Shown here: piece after piece, positions 19,732 to 28,470 of the stretch
Numbering within the stretch: position 1 is the first letter of the stretch
Layout: every line of letters begins with the position of its first letter
Assembly: GCA_015478585.1 (NCBI GenBank)
Contig: JADMIM010000005.1
Coordinates: 1-64,000 of the forward strand
Origin: Thermaceae bacterium
GTDB taxonomy: Bacteria; Deinococcota; Deinococci; Deinococcales; Thermaceae
DNA length: 64,000 bases
Reading direction: 5' to 3'
The notes under the pieces: model-generated
The model's database searches: none
The model's input: the letters and a program-made list of their open reading frames with translations, nothing else
What the model was told of the DNA's origin: nothing
Position numbers and translations under genes: made by a program

Positions 19732-21627
19732 CTAGCTATGAGCGTATTGCAACTCGTAAAGCTTGGCATAGTAGCCGCCCTTCTCGAGCAGTTCCTCGTG
19801 GCTACCTTCTTCAATCAGCTTGCCCTTGCGGAAAACCAGAATGCGGTCTACGAAGCGGATGGTCGAGAGACGGTGAGCGATAACGATGGAGGTACGGCCT
19901 TCCATCACTCGGTACAGAGCCTGCTGAATTTTGGCCTCGGTCTCAGAGTCTACGTTGGCGGTGGCTTCGTCCAAAATTAGCAAGATATCGGGGTTGTGCA
20001 GGATGGCCCTGGCCAGCGCCATAAGCTGCTTTTGTCCAGTTGAGAGGCCCCCGCCACGCTCGTGCAGCACGGTCTGGTAGCCCTGGGGAAGCTGTTCGAT
20101 AAACTCATCCGCTCCCACAAACGTGCAAACCTCGCGTACGCGCTCTAAGCTAATATTCTCGTCTCCCAGGCGCAGGTTGTACTCCACGGTTCCGCTAAAG
20201 AGAAAAGGGTCTTGCAACACCGTGCCAATAGAGCGGCGCAGGTCGCGCTGGACATAGTCCCGCACATCTACCCCGTCAATCCTGACCGCGCCCTGCTGCA
20301 CGTCGTAGAACCGGGCCACCAGGCTAATCACGCTGGTCTTGCCCGCTCCAGTTGCTCCCACCAGGGCCACTTTTTCGCCGGGGGCCAAATGAAAATCTAC
20401 CCCCCGCAGCACCCAGTCCCAGTCTTCTGGCAAAGAGCTAGGGTCTTTCCCTTGGCCCTCTGCCCTCTGGGCCAAGCCTTCTGCTTTCACACCGGGAAAG
20501 CCCACCGTGCCATCGGGCTTGGCCTCGCCACGCTTGCCATAAGCGAACCATACCTGCTCGAAGTCAATCTGACCACGGAAACGCTCCACTGGTTTGGCCT
20601 CGAGCTTGTCAGCAACTTCTTCAGGGGTATCCAGCAAGCTGAAGATGCGCTCGGAAGAGGCCATTGCGGCCTGGAAGATGTTGAACTTGTCGGACAAGTC
20701 TTGCAAGGGCTGAAATAGCTGGCGCACATAATCGGTAAAGGCCACCAGCAAGCCCAGGGTCAGAGCACCCTGCACTACCTGCCCCCCGCCATACCACACC
20801 ACCAGCGCCACCGTAATATCCCCCATAAAGCCCACCAGTGGGAAAAACAGCGCATACCAGCGAACAATCTCTATCCAAGCTGTTCTCAAGTTGGTCGAGA
20901 GGTGGTTGAACTGAGCCTGGTTTTTGGGCTCACGGTTGAAGAGTTGGGTGGTCTGTACCCCGGCCAGGTTTTCTTGCAAGCTGGCATTGACTCTCGAGAG
21001 CCGCAGCCGCATGGTTCGGTACGACTCGCGCATTCCATTCCTGATCCAGGTGGTCACGCCCAAAAATACCGGGGTGATGGCGAAGGCCACCAGGGCCAGC
21101 CGCCAATCCAACACCAGCATGAAGGTCATCAGGCCAATAATCAGGAAAAAGTCGGCTACCAGCCCTACCAGCCCGCCGGTGATGAATTGGTTTATGGCAT
21201 CCACGTCGGAGGTGATGCGGGTCATCAGGCGGCCTACAGGGTTTTTATCGAAGTAGCCCAGGTGCAGCCGCTCGAGCTTGCGGAAAATCTCGCTGCGCAG
21301 GTCAAAGAGAATATGCTGCCCGACCCAACTAATCAGATAGGTCTGGGCATAGTTGGCGGCAAAGTCCACAAAACGCATCGCCAGGAACAGACCCGCCACC
21401 AGCAGCAGGGTCTGGTAACGCTGGGCCACCTCGATAAACTGTTTGGGTACGATGGCATTGTCTATGGCATAGCGCAGAAATAGCGGCGTGGAGGCCGCGG
21501 TCAGGGTGCTCACCACCAGGGCCAATAGGGCCAGAGCAACTTGCTTCCAGTAGGGCCGTACATATACCAAAATGCGCCGGGCCAGGCTAGCATCGAAGGT
21601 TTTCTTGAAGGCTTCTTCCTCATGCAT
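19732..21627 (-). CDS. Heterodimeric ABC exporter half, TmrA-like
   Basis: This is a 631-residue fusion of six membrane helices (to about residue 320) and a nucleotide-binding domain. Walker A GATGAGKTS and Walker B LLILDEATANVD with catalytic Glu are canonical, but the signature is LSTGQ instead of LSGGQ. With its neighbour (canonical signature, Asp instead of Glu) it gives one intact and one degenerate ATP site, as in Thermus TmrAB and TAP-like exporters. An unusual insertion of about 40 residues lies between the first strand of the ATP domain and Walker A. The gene is second of the pair, 112 bp after its partner. Substrate unknown; multidrug or peptide/lipid export is likely. Confidence 0.9.
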   Translation of the reverse strand: MHEEEAFKKTFDASLARRILVYVRPYWKQVALALLALVVSTLTAASTPLFLRYAIDNAIVPKQFIEVAQRYQTLLLVAGLFLAMRFVDFAANYAQTYLISWVGQHILFDLRSEIFRKLERLHLGYFDKNPVGRLMTRITSDVDAINQFITGGLVGLVADFFLIIGLMTFMLVLDWRLALVAFAITPVFLGVTTWIRNGMRESYRTMRLRLSRVNASLQENLAGVQTTQLFNREPKNQAQFNHLSTNLRTAWIEIVRWYALFFPLVGFMGDITVALVVWYGGGQVVQGALTLGLLVAFTDYVRQLFQPLQDLSDKFNIFQAAMASSERIFSLLDTPEEVADKLEAKPVERFRGQIDFEQVWFAYGKRGEAKPDGTVGFPGVKAEGLAQRAEGQGKDPSSLPEDWDWVLRGVDFHLAPGEKVALVGATGAGKTSVISLVARFYDVQQGAVRIDGVDVRDYVQRDLRRSIGTVLQDPFLFSGTVEYNLRLGDENISLERVREVCTFVGADEFIEQLPQGYQTVLHERGGGLSTGQKQLMALARAILHNPDILLILDEATANVDSETEAKIQQALYRVMEGRTSIVIAHRLSTIRFVDRILVFRKGKLIEEGSHEELLEKGGYYAKLYELQYAHS

Positions 21628-21739
21628 AAAGTTAACCGTTAACCGTTGAAGGTTGAGCCATAAGAATCAGGGGTAGATATGCCAATTAGTGTTCGGATTT
21701 TTGCAGTTGCGCTAAACCGTAAACAGTTAACAAACATCC
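21628..21739. repeat. R3 inverted-repeat spacer between the two ABC genes
   Basis: GTTAACCGTTAACCG near 21632 faces AACCGTAAACAGTTAAC near 21715, giving imperfect inverted ends to the whole 112-bp spacer. The same words bound a spacer in another operon at 57106-57197. Confidence 0.6.
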
Positions 21740-23494
21740 TCAATCCACCTCCGCTTGCAAACGCTGAATCCTGTCCAGTTCGGCGTAAATGCCGTCTTCT
21801 TCGAGCAGCATCTCGTGGGTGCCTTCTTCGACAATTTTGCCCTGCTCGAGCACCACAATCCAGTCGGCATAGCGCAGGGTACTGGTGCGGTGGGCAATCA
21901 GGAGGGTGGTCTGTTGGCCCAGCATGGTCTTGAGGCCACTTAGAATGCGGCTCTCGGTTTCGGTGTCTACGGCGCTCATGGCATCGTCGAGGATCAGCAC
22001 TTTGGGGCGCAAGGCCAGGGCTCGAGCCAGGGCAGTACGCTGGCGCTGCCCCCCCGAAAGGGTTACACCGCGCTCACCCAAGCTGGTTTGATAGCCCTGC
22101 GGGAAGCCCATGATGTCCTCGTGAACCCCAGCCAGCCGGGCGGCCCATCCCACCCGCTCCATATCCACCGCGCCATTAGCCGGGGTGGGTATTCCGAAAG
22201 CGATGTTCTCGGCCAGGGTTTCAGAAAACAAAAAGGGCTCTTGTGGAACCATTCCCACCACACCGCGCAGCGAGGCCAGCGAAAGTGCCTTTACGTCGCG
22301 GCTTCCCAAGTGAACTCGGCCCTGTGTAGGCTCTAAGAGCCGGGGAATCAAGCTCACCAGCAGGGTTTTGCCGCTACCGGTGTGGCCGGTGATGCCCAGA
22401 GTAGTGCCTTCGGGGATGGTCAGGGTGATGTCCTCGAGCACCTTGCGCCCGGCCAGCTCGAGGCCCACCCCTTCAAAGCGCACCTCACCCCCAAGTTCAT
22501 CCGGGCTGAGCACCTTAGCTTTAGGGCTATCGGCAATGCGCGGGGTTTGGTCCCAGAATTCCTTGAGGCGGGTATGACTGGTAGCGCCGCGCTGGAAGAT
22601 GGTAAGGGTGAAGCCCAGCCCGATAATAGGCCAGGCCAGCATGGTTACGTAGGCGTTAAACTGCACGAACTGTCCGGCTGTAATCTCCCCCCGAATGACC
22701 ATCCCACCGCCCAACCACATCACGATCAACATGGCAAAGCCAATCAGCACCCCCATCAAGGCTCGCACCGGGCCATCCACACGGGTCAGGGCCAGACTCT
22801 TGGCGATGTAATCACGGTTGAGGGTCTGAAAGGCCTCGAGTTCGCGGTCTTCCAGGGCAAAGCCCTTCACTACCCGGATGCCCGAGAAGTTTTCCTGGGC
22901 TTTGGTGGAAATTGCGTCGAAGACTTCCTGGCTGGCCCGGTAGCGGTGGTCAATCTGCTGCAAGACAAAATACATAATGGTGAAAATAATTGGGAAAACC
23001 GCCGAGAGCACCAGTGCCAGCGAAACCTTGACGCTGTACATCCCAATCAGGGCAAAAATTATGAACATGAACAACCGGCTGCCCATGTTGACCCCACCGC
23101 CCAACATCTCGCGCACCGCACCCAAGTCGGTGGTGAACTTGTTCATCAGGTCGCCGATACGGTTCTTGCCGTAAAAATACGAGTCCAGCGTGAGGGCCTT
23201 GCTAAACAGGCTCATTCGCAGGTCGTGCTCGATTCGGCGGCTGGCCTTGACCAATAATTCCCGGTTGGCCCAAGAAAATACCGCCGCAGCCACTGCCCCA
23301 GCGACCAAAGCCAGCACCCAGGACAAGTAGGCCCCTTTGGAGCTTAGAGCATCCACGGCGTGCCGCAAGAAAAAAGGGGCGATGGCCCCCATCCCCACCG
23401 AGGCAATACCGGCCAGGGCTCCCCAGATGTACTGGGCCTGATAAACCCGCAGAAACGGCCACAGCTCGCGCAAGGGGACTAGAGAATTCTTCAC
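21740..23494 (-). CDS. Heterodimeric ABC exporter half, TmrB-like
   Basis: The protein has about 584 residues from GTG 23494, chosen because GGGGAG lies 6 nt upstream; TTG 23521 is the longest alternative. Six membrane helices precede an ATP-binding domain with Walker A GHTGSGKT, canonical LSGGQ, and Walker B LILDDAMSAVD, where the catalytic Glu is replaced by Asp. That replacement marks the degenerate partner of a heterodimeric exporter, as described for TmrB of Thermus thermophilus. It is first in the two-gene transcript. Confidence 0.9.
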   Translation of the reverse strand: MKNSLVPLRELWPFLRVYQAQYIWGALAGIASVGMGAIAPFFLRHAVDALSSKGAYLSWVLALVAGAVAAAVFSWANRELLVKASRRIEHDLRMSLFSKALTLDSYFYGKNRIGDLMNKFTTDLGAVREMLGGGVNMGSRLFMFIIFALIGMYSVKVSLALVLSAVFPIIFTIMYFVLQQIDHRYRASQEVFDAISTKAQENFSGIRVVKGFALEDRELEAFQTLNRDYIAKSLALTRVDGPVRALMGVLIGFAMLIVMWLGGGMVIRGEITAGQFVQFNAYVTMLAWPIIGLGFTLTIFQRGATSHTRLKEFWDQTPRIADSPKAKVLSPDELGGEVRFEGVGLELAGRKVLEDITLTIPEGTTLGITGHTGSGKTLLVSLIPRLLEPTQGRVHLGSRDVKALSLASLRGVVGMVPQEPFLFSETLAENIAFGIPTPANGAVDMERVGWAARLAGVHEDIMGFPQGYQTSLGERGVTLSGGQRQRTALARALALRPKVLILDDAMSAVDTETESRILSGLKTMLGQQTTLLIAHRTSTLRYADWIVVLEQGKIVEEGTHEMLLEEDGIYAELDRIQRLQAEVD

Positions 23495-23679
23495 CAGCTC
23501 TCCCCTCTTGGCCTCACCCAAGGCCCTAGCCCAAAGGTCTGTTGTACTCCACCAAGCCCCTTATCTATATCTGTATCCACCTGCTCCACTCTAGACCTCC
23601 AACCAGCCCTTCAGAGTGAGCCTTGACTCTTGCCGCCATGCCGCTCTTGGCCCATACCGAGCACAGAAGCTCTAGCCTA

Positions 23680-24513
23680 TCAAAGCTCGAGCGCTTTGGC
23701 TAGGACATCCACGGCTTCTTGGGGGTTATCCCCTGCTCCCAGCCAAGCCCAGGGCTTATTTGATCCATGGCGCTGTACCAGTTTGCGCAAAGGATTAGGC
23801 AGGGGAGCATATTCCTCGTCGTGCAGGTACAAAATACCTTTGATCTTGCCCAGCCTCGAGAAGTAGCGGTGCATCCCAGCGGCCTCGAGGTCGGTGGGCA
23901 GTTCGAGCCCCAGGCCCAATTTGTGGCCCTCGAGGCGCAGCTCGGGTGGGGATTTGTCGACCAAAAAGAGGTTCAGATGGTGAGATTCAAGGGCCTGTCT
24001 GAGCGGGCTGAGCATCGCGGGGTTATCCAGCAATATCGGCTGGGCTACTAGCCCAACCCAGGAACTCCCGGCCTGCCGGGGAGCTTTATATTGGCTGTGG
24101 AGCAGGGTTTTGGTGCGCTCGAGGGCACGTCGGGCGGTCATGGGGTTGCGGCTAAGGGTTTGTCCGATGCTGGCCGCCAGACCCGCCAACTCGAGGGAAA
24201 GCTCGGCTGGCACCTTAATCGCCGGGGGCAACCCCGCGACCACTCGGCTTAGCGAAGCCTCGAGGTCTATCATCCAGGGCGAGGGGCTGCCCTTGTGGCT
24301 TTCTAGGCCGAGCTGAATATCCGGCAGAAGCAAGAAGTCCACCCCCTGATTTTTAAGGCTTTGGGCCTGTTGCACGACCAGGCTCACCGGCGATGGGGGT
24401 TGTTCGGCCTGGCCTTGGGGATGGATTACCTCGATATTCAACTGACCCAGATAGGCTTCCCAAAAGGGCAAATACCGCCCCGATAACCAAGTATTCAAAA
24501 CCCCAACGCGCAC
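23680..24513 (-). CDS. Unknown 277-residue protein, DUF2229/HgdB-like fold suspected
   Basis: From GTG 24513 the product begins MRVGVLNTWLSGRYLPFWEAYLGQL, reminiscent of the start of DUF2229/acyl-CoA dehydratase-related proteins. It continues with VDFLLLPDIQ, a central helical part and LVAQPILLDNP. It contains none of the cysteines that hold the Fe-S cluster in HgdB/BcrB relatives, so an activase or dehydratase role is unlikely. I therefore leave the function open. It stands alone between the ABC operon and the P450 gene on the same strand. Confidence 0.6.
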   Translation of the reverse strand: MRVGVLNTWLSGRYLPFWEAYLGQLNIEVIHPQGQAEQPPSPVSLVVQQAQSLKNQGVDFLLLPDIQLGLESHKGSPSPWMIDLEASLSRVVAGLPPAIKVPAELSLELAGLAASIGQTLSRNPMTARRALERTKTLLHSQYKAPRQAGSSWVGLVAQPILLDNPAMLSPLRQALESHHLNLFLVDKSPPELRLEGHKLGLGLELPTDLEAAGMHRYFSRLGKIKGILYLHDEEYAPLPNPLRKLVQRHGSNKPWAWLGAGDNPQEAVDVLAKALEL

Positions 24514-24591
24514 CCGTTCATCCTAACACTGCATCCGCCTGCCGTCAGATGGGCCGTTGTACCGGTAGTGGTCTACAAATGATGTTACCTG

Positions 24592-24608
24592 GAGCGGTTT
24601 TCAGAAAG
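24592..24608 (+). repeat. Solo R2-type terminal motif
   Basis: GAGCGGTTTTCAGAAAG. The same 17-mer (allowing one change) occurs at 3852-3867 and, inverted, at 43654-43670. Confidence 0.5.
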
Positions 24609-24752
24609 AATACGGCAACCTACCCCGTTAGAAAGACGGTGCCAAGCGCCTTTTTGCCGCCATGAGCAGTGGCAAAAATAGCGGAAACCACGATAGGCGA
24701 AGTGATTCTGAGCAAAACCAAGGGGTGCAGCCAGCATTCAGGGGCCAGGGTC

Positions 24753-25979
24753 TCAGAATTCTACCGGCATAGCCTTATGCCCGCGAATCACGAAACCGCC
24801 TGCGTATTCGATATTGTCTGTGGTCAAATGCACTTTCGGCAGTCTTTTCAGTAATGTCTGAAACGAGGTTTGCAGCTCGAGCCGGGCCAGCGGAGCACCG
24901 ATACAGTAGTGAATCCCCAGACCGAAGGTAAGGTGATAGTTCTCCTGTCGGGTCAGATTTAGCCGGTCGGGGTCGGGAAATTTGCTTGGGTCACGATTGC
25001 CCGAGGCGTACATCAAGGCCACCTCCTGGCCTTTGTCGAGCTGAATATCGCCATACTCGAGGTCTTCTAGCACCCAGCGCTCGAACATCGGCAGCGGCGT
25101 GTCGTAGCGCAGTAGCTCCTCGACAGCAGTTTTGAAGAACTCCGCGTGGCCTTTGGTGGCGGCTTCCTTGGCGAGTTCGAGTTGATCGGGATTTCTCGAG
25201 AGGGCCAGAAACCCCGATGTGGTTCCATTTACCGTAGCCTCGTGGCCTGCATTTAGCAGCAGGATGCAGTTAGCAACCAGTTCATCGGCGGTGAGCTTTT
25301 GGCCTTGCTCCTCGACTTCGACCAGCGCGGTGATGAGGTTGTCTTTGGGTTTTTTGCGGCACTCATCGGCTAGAGTTTGGATGTAGCCAGAGAAGTCTAA
25401 AACGGCCTGATTGGCCTCTCTGGCCTGCTGGTCGGAGTAGCCTAATTCGTAGAGCTTGACGATACTCGCCGACCAAGGCCGCAGCAGATGCCGGTCTTCC
25501 TCAGGAACCCCCAGCAGCTCAGCAATTACTGTCACCGGCAGGGGCTCGGCGTAGTCGGTGAGTAAGTCCATATGGCCCACGTCCTCGGCACGGTCTATCA
25601 GGCCGTTGACGATAGAGCGAATTTTGCCCCGCAAGGATTCCACCCTGGCCGGGGTAAACGCCTTGAGCATCAGCCCTTTGAGCCGGGTGTGTTTGGGCGA
25701 CTCGTTGTCGAGCATGTGGTTTGCCTGGAAGTGATCGAAGTCGCGCACCAGGAGGTTCGGCGGGGGCCAGCCAAGTTCATCTCGAGAGAGAATATGGGTA
25801 ATCGAGCGTCCCAGACGCTTGTCGCGCAGCAAGGCCGAAATGTCCTCGTAGCGCAGGAAAAATACCTTGTTCCAAACCTCGTCGTAGAACACCGGCATCT
25901 TTCCTCGAAGCTCGGCGAGGGTCGGGTAGGGGTCGCGGACGAAGGCGGGGGCGTTGAGGTCTAGGTGAAAGGTTTGCAT
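24753..25979 (-). CDS. Cytochrome P450
   Basis: This 408-residue soluble class I type P450 shows the I-helix oxygen-activation motif LLLNAGHEATVN, the K-helix ExxR as EELLR, and the haem loop FGLGIHYCIGAPLARLE with the axial Cys. The N-terminus lacks a membrane anchor. Bacterial relatives of this kind hydroxylate fatty acids, terpenoids or carotenoids; the substrate cannot be read here. No ferredoxin or reductase gene is adjacent, so electrons come from elsewhere. ATG 25979 lies 8 nt after TATCCT (rev 25993-25988), consistent with a leaderless mRNA. Confidence 0.95.
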   Translation of the reverse strand: MQTFHLDLNAPAFVRDPYPTLAELRGKMPVFYDEVWNKVFFLRYEDISALLRDKRLGRSITHILSRDELGWPPPNLLVRDFDHFQANHMLDNESPKHTRLKGLMLKAFTPARVESLRGKIRSIVNGLIDRAEDVGHMDLLTDYAEPLPVTVIAELLGVPEEDRHLLRPWSASIVKLYELGYSDQQAREANQAVLDFSGYIQTLADECRKKPKDNLITALVEVEEQGQKLTADELVANCILLLNAGHEATVNGTTSGFLALSRNPDQLELAKEAATKGHAEFFKTAVEELLRYDTPLPMFERWVLEDLEYGDIQLDKGQEVALMYASGNRDPSKFPDPDRLNLTRQENYHLTFGLGIHYCIGAPLARLELQTSFQTLLKRLPKVHLTTDNIEYAGGFVIRGHKAMPVEF

Positions 25980-26080
25980 CCAGGTTTAGGATAATCCGCT
26001 TTAGGGGTGAGCGTAAACCATACCCCCTCGCACGGGTGGCAGAGCATTTGCCCACCAAAGCCAGAGCCCAAAAGCGCTTT

Positions 26081-26285
26081 CTGGACAATTTTTTCGATAA
26101 GACAATGATGTCGTCCTAGAGTAGCTTTTCAGCTCTTTGTCTTTTGCGGTGGCCTTGGGCCTTTGGCTTTCAGCTTTTGGCATCTTATGTTTAGCTCTGT
26201 GCCCTCTGCCCTCGGCTCTGCGCCTTTAGCTTTTGGCGTTCAGCCTTAGTCGTTCGACGTTTAGCGTCTTGCGTTCAGCTCAACG
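26081..26285 (+). repeat. R1 dispersed intergenic repeat, copy C
   Basis: The core at 26081-26125 is diverged. Its inner hairpin reads GACA-ATGA-TGTC, a paired G-C to A-T change relative to copies A and B. The T-rich right arm is complete and ends TTTAGCGTCTTGCGTTCAGC, the complement of the left end of copy B. The left arm is missing. It lies between divergent P450 and luxS genes. Confidence 0.7.
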
Positions 26286-26333
26286 AGTTTCCAGCTTCCC
26301 GCCTTTCTCACCATTGATTGCTAAACTACCTGT

Positions 26334-26831
26334 ATGGCAAACCCCGTAATCCCCGAATCCTTCCGCTTAGACCACAAAAAGGTACAAGCTCCCTACGTGC
26401 GTCTGGCAGGCATAAAAGAGACTTCCAAAGGCGACAAGATTGAGAAGTACGACCTGCGCTTGGCTCAGCCCAACCAAGATGCCATCAGCACCGGGGCCAT
26501 TCACACCCTCGAGCACCTTCTTGCCACTTATATGCGCGGCCACCTGGACGGGGTGGTGGATATTTCACCGATGGGCTGCCGCACAGGGTTTTATATGGTG
26601 GCGTTGGGAGAGCCTGGCCCCGAGAAAGTCCTGAAGGCTTTCCAGCAGACCCTGCACGACGTGGCGACTTATGAGGGGGCGATTCCCGGCGTGAGCGAAC
26701 TCGAGTGCGGCAACTACCGCGACCACGACCCCGATGGGGCTAAACAATGGGCTAAAAGGGTGCTCGAGCAAGGCTTACACCTTCAGGAAACCATTGAAAT
26801 TAGCACTGAGCCCCAAGCAGAAAACCGCTAG
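26334..26831 (+). CDS. luxS: S-ribosylhomocysteine lyase LuxS
   Basis: The 165-residue protein has the metal-binding HTLEHLLA (HxxEH), the substrate loop MGCRTGFYM and ECGNYRDHD with the third metal ligand region. LuxS cleaves S-ribosylhomocysteine to homocysteine and DPD, the precursor of autoinducer-2, in the activated methyl cycle. Length and motifs are complete. TAAACT (26322-26327) ends 6 nt before ATG 26334, so translation is probably leaderless. The gene is flanked by R1 copies on both sides. The 3' end reads GAAAACCGCTAG, similar to the solo R2 motif found at other gene ends. Confidence 0.97.
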   Translation: MANPVIPESFRLDHKKVQAPYVRLAGIKETSKGDKIEKYDLRLAQPNQDAISTGAIHTLEHLLATYMRGHLDGVVDISPMGCRTGFYMVALGEPGPEKVLKAFQQTLHDVATYEGAIPGVSELECGNYRDHDPDGAKQWAKRVLEQGLHLQETIEISTEPQAENR

Positions 26832-26841
26832 CCTAGAGCGA

Positions 26842-27009
26842 GTTGCGTCCTGGACGATGTTTCTTGATAGGACAATTATGCTGTCCTGGTGTAGCTTTGT
26901 GGCCCCTTGTCTTTTAGTGTTGTTTTCGGCTTTTAGCCTTCGGCGTTAGTCGTCCGGCCTTTAGCTCTCTGCCCTCAGGGTCTCGCGTCTTGCTCTCAGC
27001 TTCCTGCCT
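26842..27009 (+). repeat. R1 dispersed intergenic repeat, copy D
   Basis: The core at 26845-26896 has the variant GTCCTGGACG and inner pairing GGACA/TGTCC. The T-rich right arm runs up to the stop of the converging pterin dehydratase gene. The left arm is absent. Confidence 0.75.
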
Positions 27010-27294
27010 TCAGACCAACTCGTCCACCCTCGCTGCCGCGTCCAAATCCAGCCGTGTCACCCCGCCCGCCGAGTGGGTCACGTAGGCTACCTTGACCTTG
27101 CCCCACATGATTTCCAAGCTGTCTGGGTGGTGGTCGGCCTGCTCCGCGGTCATCGCCACTTTGACCGCGAAAGCTACCCCCTCCGAGTAGGTGTCGAAGG
27201 GAAAGGTTTTCTCCACGCGCCCACCTGCGAGCGCCCAGCCCGGAAGCTCTTCTAACCCTGTGCGAATCTCAAAATCGCTTAGCTTATCCGCCAT
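27010..27294 (-). CDS. phhB: 4a-hydroxytetrahydrobiopterin dehydratase (PCD/DCoH)
   Basis: The 94-residue product matches the pterin carbinolamine dehydratase family. The AEQADHHPDSLEIMWGKVKVAYVTHSAGGVTRLDLDAA segment contains the catalytic His pair and the downstream His of the [E/D]xx-HHPxx pattern. The enzyme dehydrates 4a-hydroxytetrahydrobiopterin to recycle the cofactor of aromatic amino acid hydroxylases. No phenylalanine hydroxylase gene is in view. ATG 27294 follows AGGAGG by 5 nt; the frame is open upstream to 27573, but that part overlaps the rplM leader and is not coding. Confidence 0.92.
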   Translation of the reverse strand: MADKLSDFEIRTGLEELPGWALAGGRVEKTFPFDTYSEGVAFAVKVAMTAEQADHHPDSLEIMWGKVKVAYVTHSAGGVTRLDLDAAARVDELV

Positions 27295-27390
27295 TTTGTC
27301 CTCCTGGACGCAAGGCTTTGCGTCCCTACGAAACCGGTTTGCAGCGTTTTGCGTCCTGCGTCCGGCCTTTAACCTTCGACCTATTCTCGT

Positions 27391-27420
27391 TTGCTCCAGC
27401 CCAACCGAGTGTGTTATACT
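27391..27420 (+). promoter_or_regulatory. rplM-rpsI promoter
   Basis: TTGCTC (27391-27396) and TATACT (27415-27420), 18 bp apart. The leader of about 100 nt is GC-rich and may fold, as is common for ribosomal protein operons. Confidence 0.7.
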
Positions 27421-27523
27421 CCCGTTTGGCGCTTTTTTCGCGTAGGTTCCCCCGAGCCACTCGAGGAAAGCAATCTCGTACCGCGGGCGCGTTGGTAGAC
27501 GGGTCTGCAACAGGAGACAGTAA

Positions 27524-27952
27524 GTGTTCAAGACTTTTGTTCCCGAACCCAGGGAGCCCGGTTGGGTTCTCATTGATGCCAGTGGTCAGCCGATGGGCCG
27601 GGTGGCCTCGAAGATTGCCAGCATTCTGCGCGGCAAGCACAAGCCCGACTGGACTCCCAACATGGCAATCGGCGACTGCGTGGTAGTCATCAACGCCGAT
27701 AAGGCCGTGCTGAAGGGCAGCAAGCCCCGCACTAAGCTATACACTCGCTATTCGGGCTATCCTGGTGGCCTCAAGCGCGTAGTAGCAGCCGACATGCTGG
27801 CCCAGAAGCCACAAAAAGCCCTCGAGCACGCTGTCAAAGGGATGCTTCCAAAGGGCGCTTTGGGCTATCAGATGTTCCGCCGCCTGAAGGTCTACACCGG
27901 CGAGACACATCCCCACGTAGCCCAGAAGCCCGTCAAGATGGAGGTTCAGTAA
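27524..27952 (+). CDS. rplM: 50S ribosomal protein L13
   Basis: The 142-residue protein shows the L13 pattern: [55 protein letters not shown] and [29 protein letters not shown]. It is an early-assembly protein of the large subunit. GTG 27524 follows AGGAGA. It is joined to rpsI by a TAATG overlap at 27950-27954, the conserved bacterial L13-S9 gene pair. Confidence 0.98.
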   Translation: MFKTFVPEPREPGWVLIDASGQPMGRVASKIASILRGKHKPDWTPNMAIGDCVVVINADKAVLKGSKPRTKLYTRYSGYPGGLKRVVAADMLAQKPQKALEHAVKGMLPKGALGYQMFRRLKVYTGETHPHVAQKPVKMEVQ

Positions 27953-28338
27953 TGGAGCAGTATTACGGTACGGGTCGCCGCAAAACCAGCGTGGCACGGG
28001 TGTTTCTGCGCCCTGGCAACGGCAAGGTTAGCATCAACGGTATTGAGTTTCAGAACTACTTTGGTGGCTTGGTGAAGGCCGTGGCAGCCCTCGAGCCCCT
28101 GCGCCGCATAGATGCTGCCAATCGCTTCGACGCTTATATCACCGTCGAAGGGGGCGGCAAGGCTGGTCAGGTAGATGCCATCCAGCTCGGCATTGCTCGA
28201 GCTTTGGTGGAGTACAACGGCGACCTGCGGGCCAAGCTCAAGCCCGCCGGGTTCCTCACCCGCGACCCTCGAGAGGTCGAGCGCAAAAAGTACGGTAAGC
28301 ACAAGGCTCGCCGCGCTCCGCAGTACAGCAAGCGCTAG
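27952..28338 (+). CDS. rpsI: 30S ribosomal protein S9
   Basis: The 128-residue protein begins YYGTGRRKTSVARVFLRPGNGKVSING and ends in the basic tail RRAPQYSKR, whose terminal Arg contacts P-site tRNA. The ATG shares its A with the rplM stop, giving coupled translation. A strong terminator follows. Confidence 0.98.
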   Translation: MEQYYGTGRRKTSVARVFLRPGNGKVSINGIEFQNYFGGLVKAVAALEPLRRIDAANRFDAYITVEGGGKAGQVDAIQLGIARALVEYNGDLRAKLKPAGFLTRDPREVERKKYGKHKARRAPQYSKR

Positions 28339-28353
28339 TTTTAGCAATCTTGG

Positions 28354-28378
28354 CCCTCCCCTCATTGGGGAGGGTTTT
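28354..28378 (+). terminator. Terminator of the L13-S9 operon
   Basis: CCCTCCCC (28354-28361) pairs with GGGGAGGG (28367-28374) around TCATT, followed by TTTT and a further T run. Confidence 0.9.
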
Positions 28379-28470
28379 GCCTTTTTATACCGGCTTCACA
28401 GAGATTTGGTATTCAGCTTGTAGCCGGTGGGGTGGGTCTAGAAATCCCCCCTCCAAATCTGAAGCCGTTA

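Noticed and set aside
27295-27573. Long N-terminal extension of the pterin dehydratase frame
   Set aside because: It covers the L13 promoter and leader; a strong AGGAGG supports ATG 27294.
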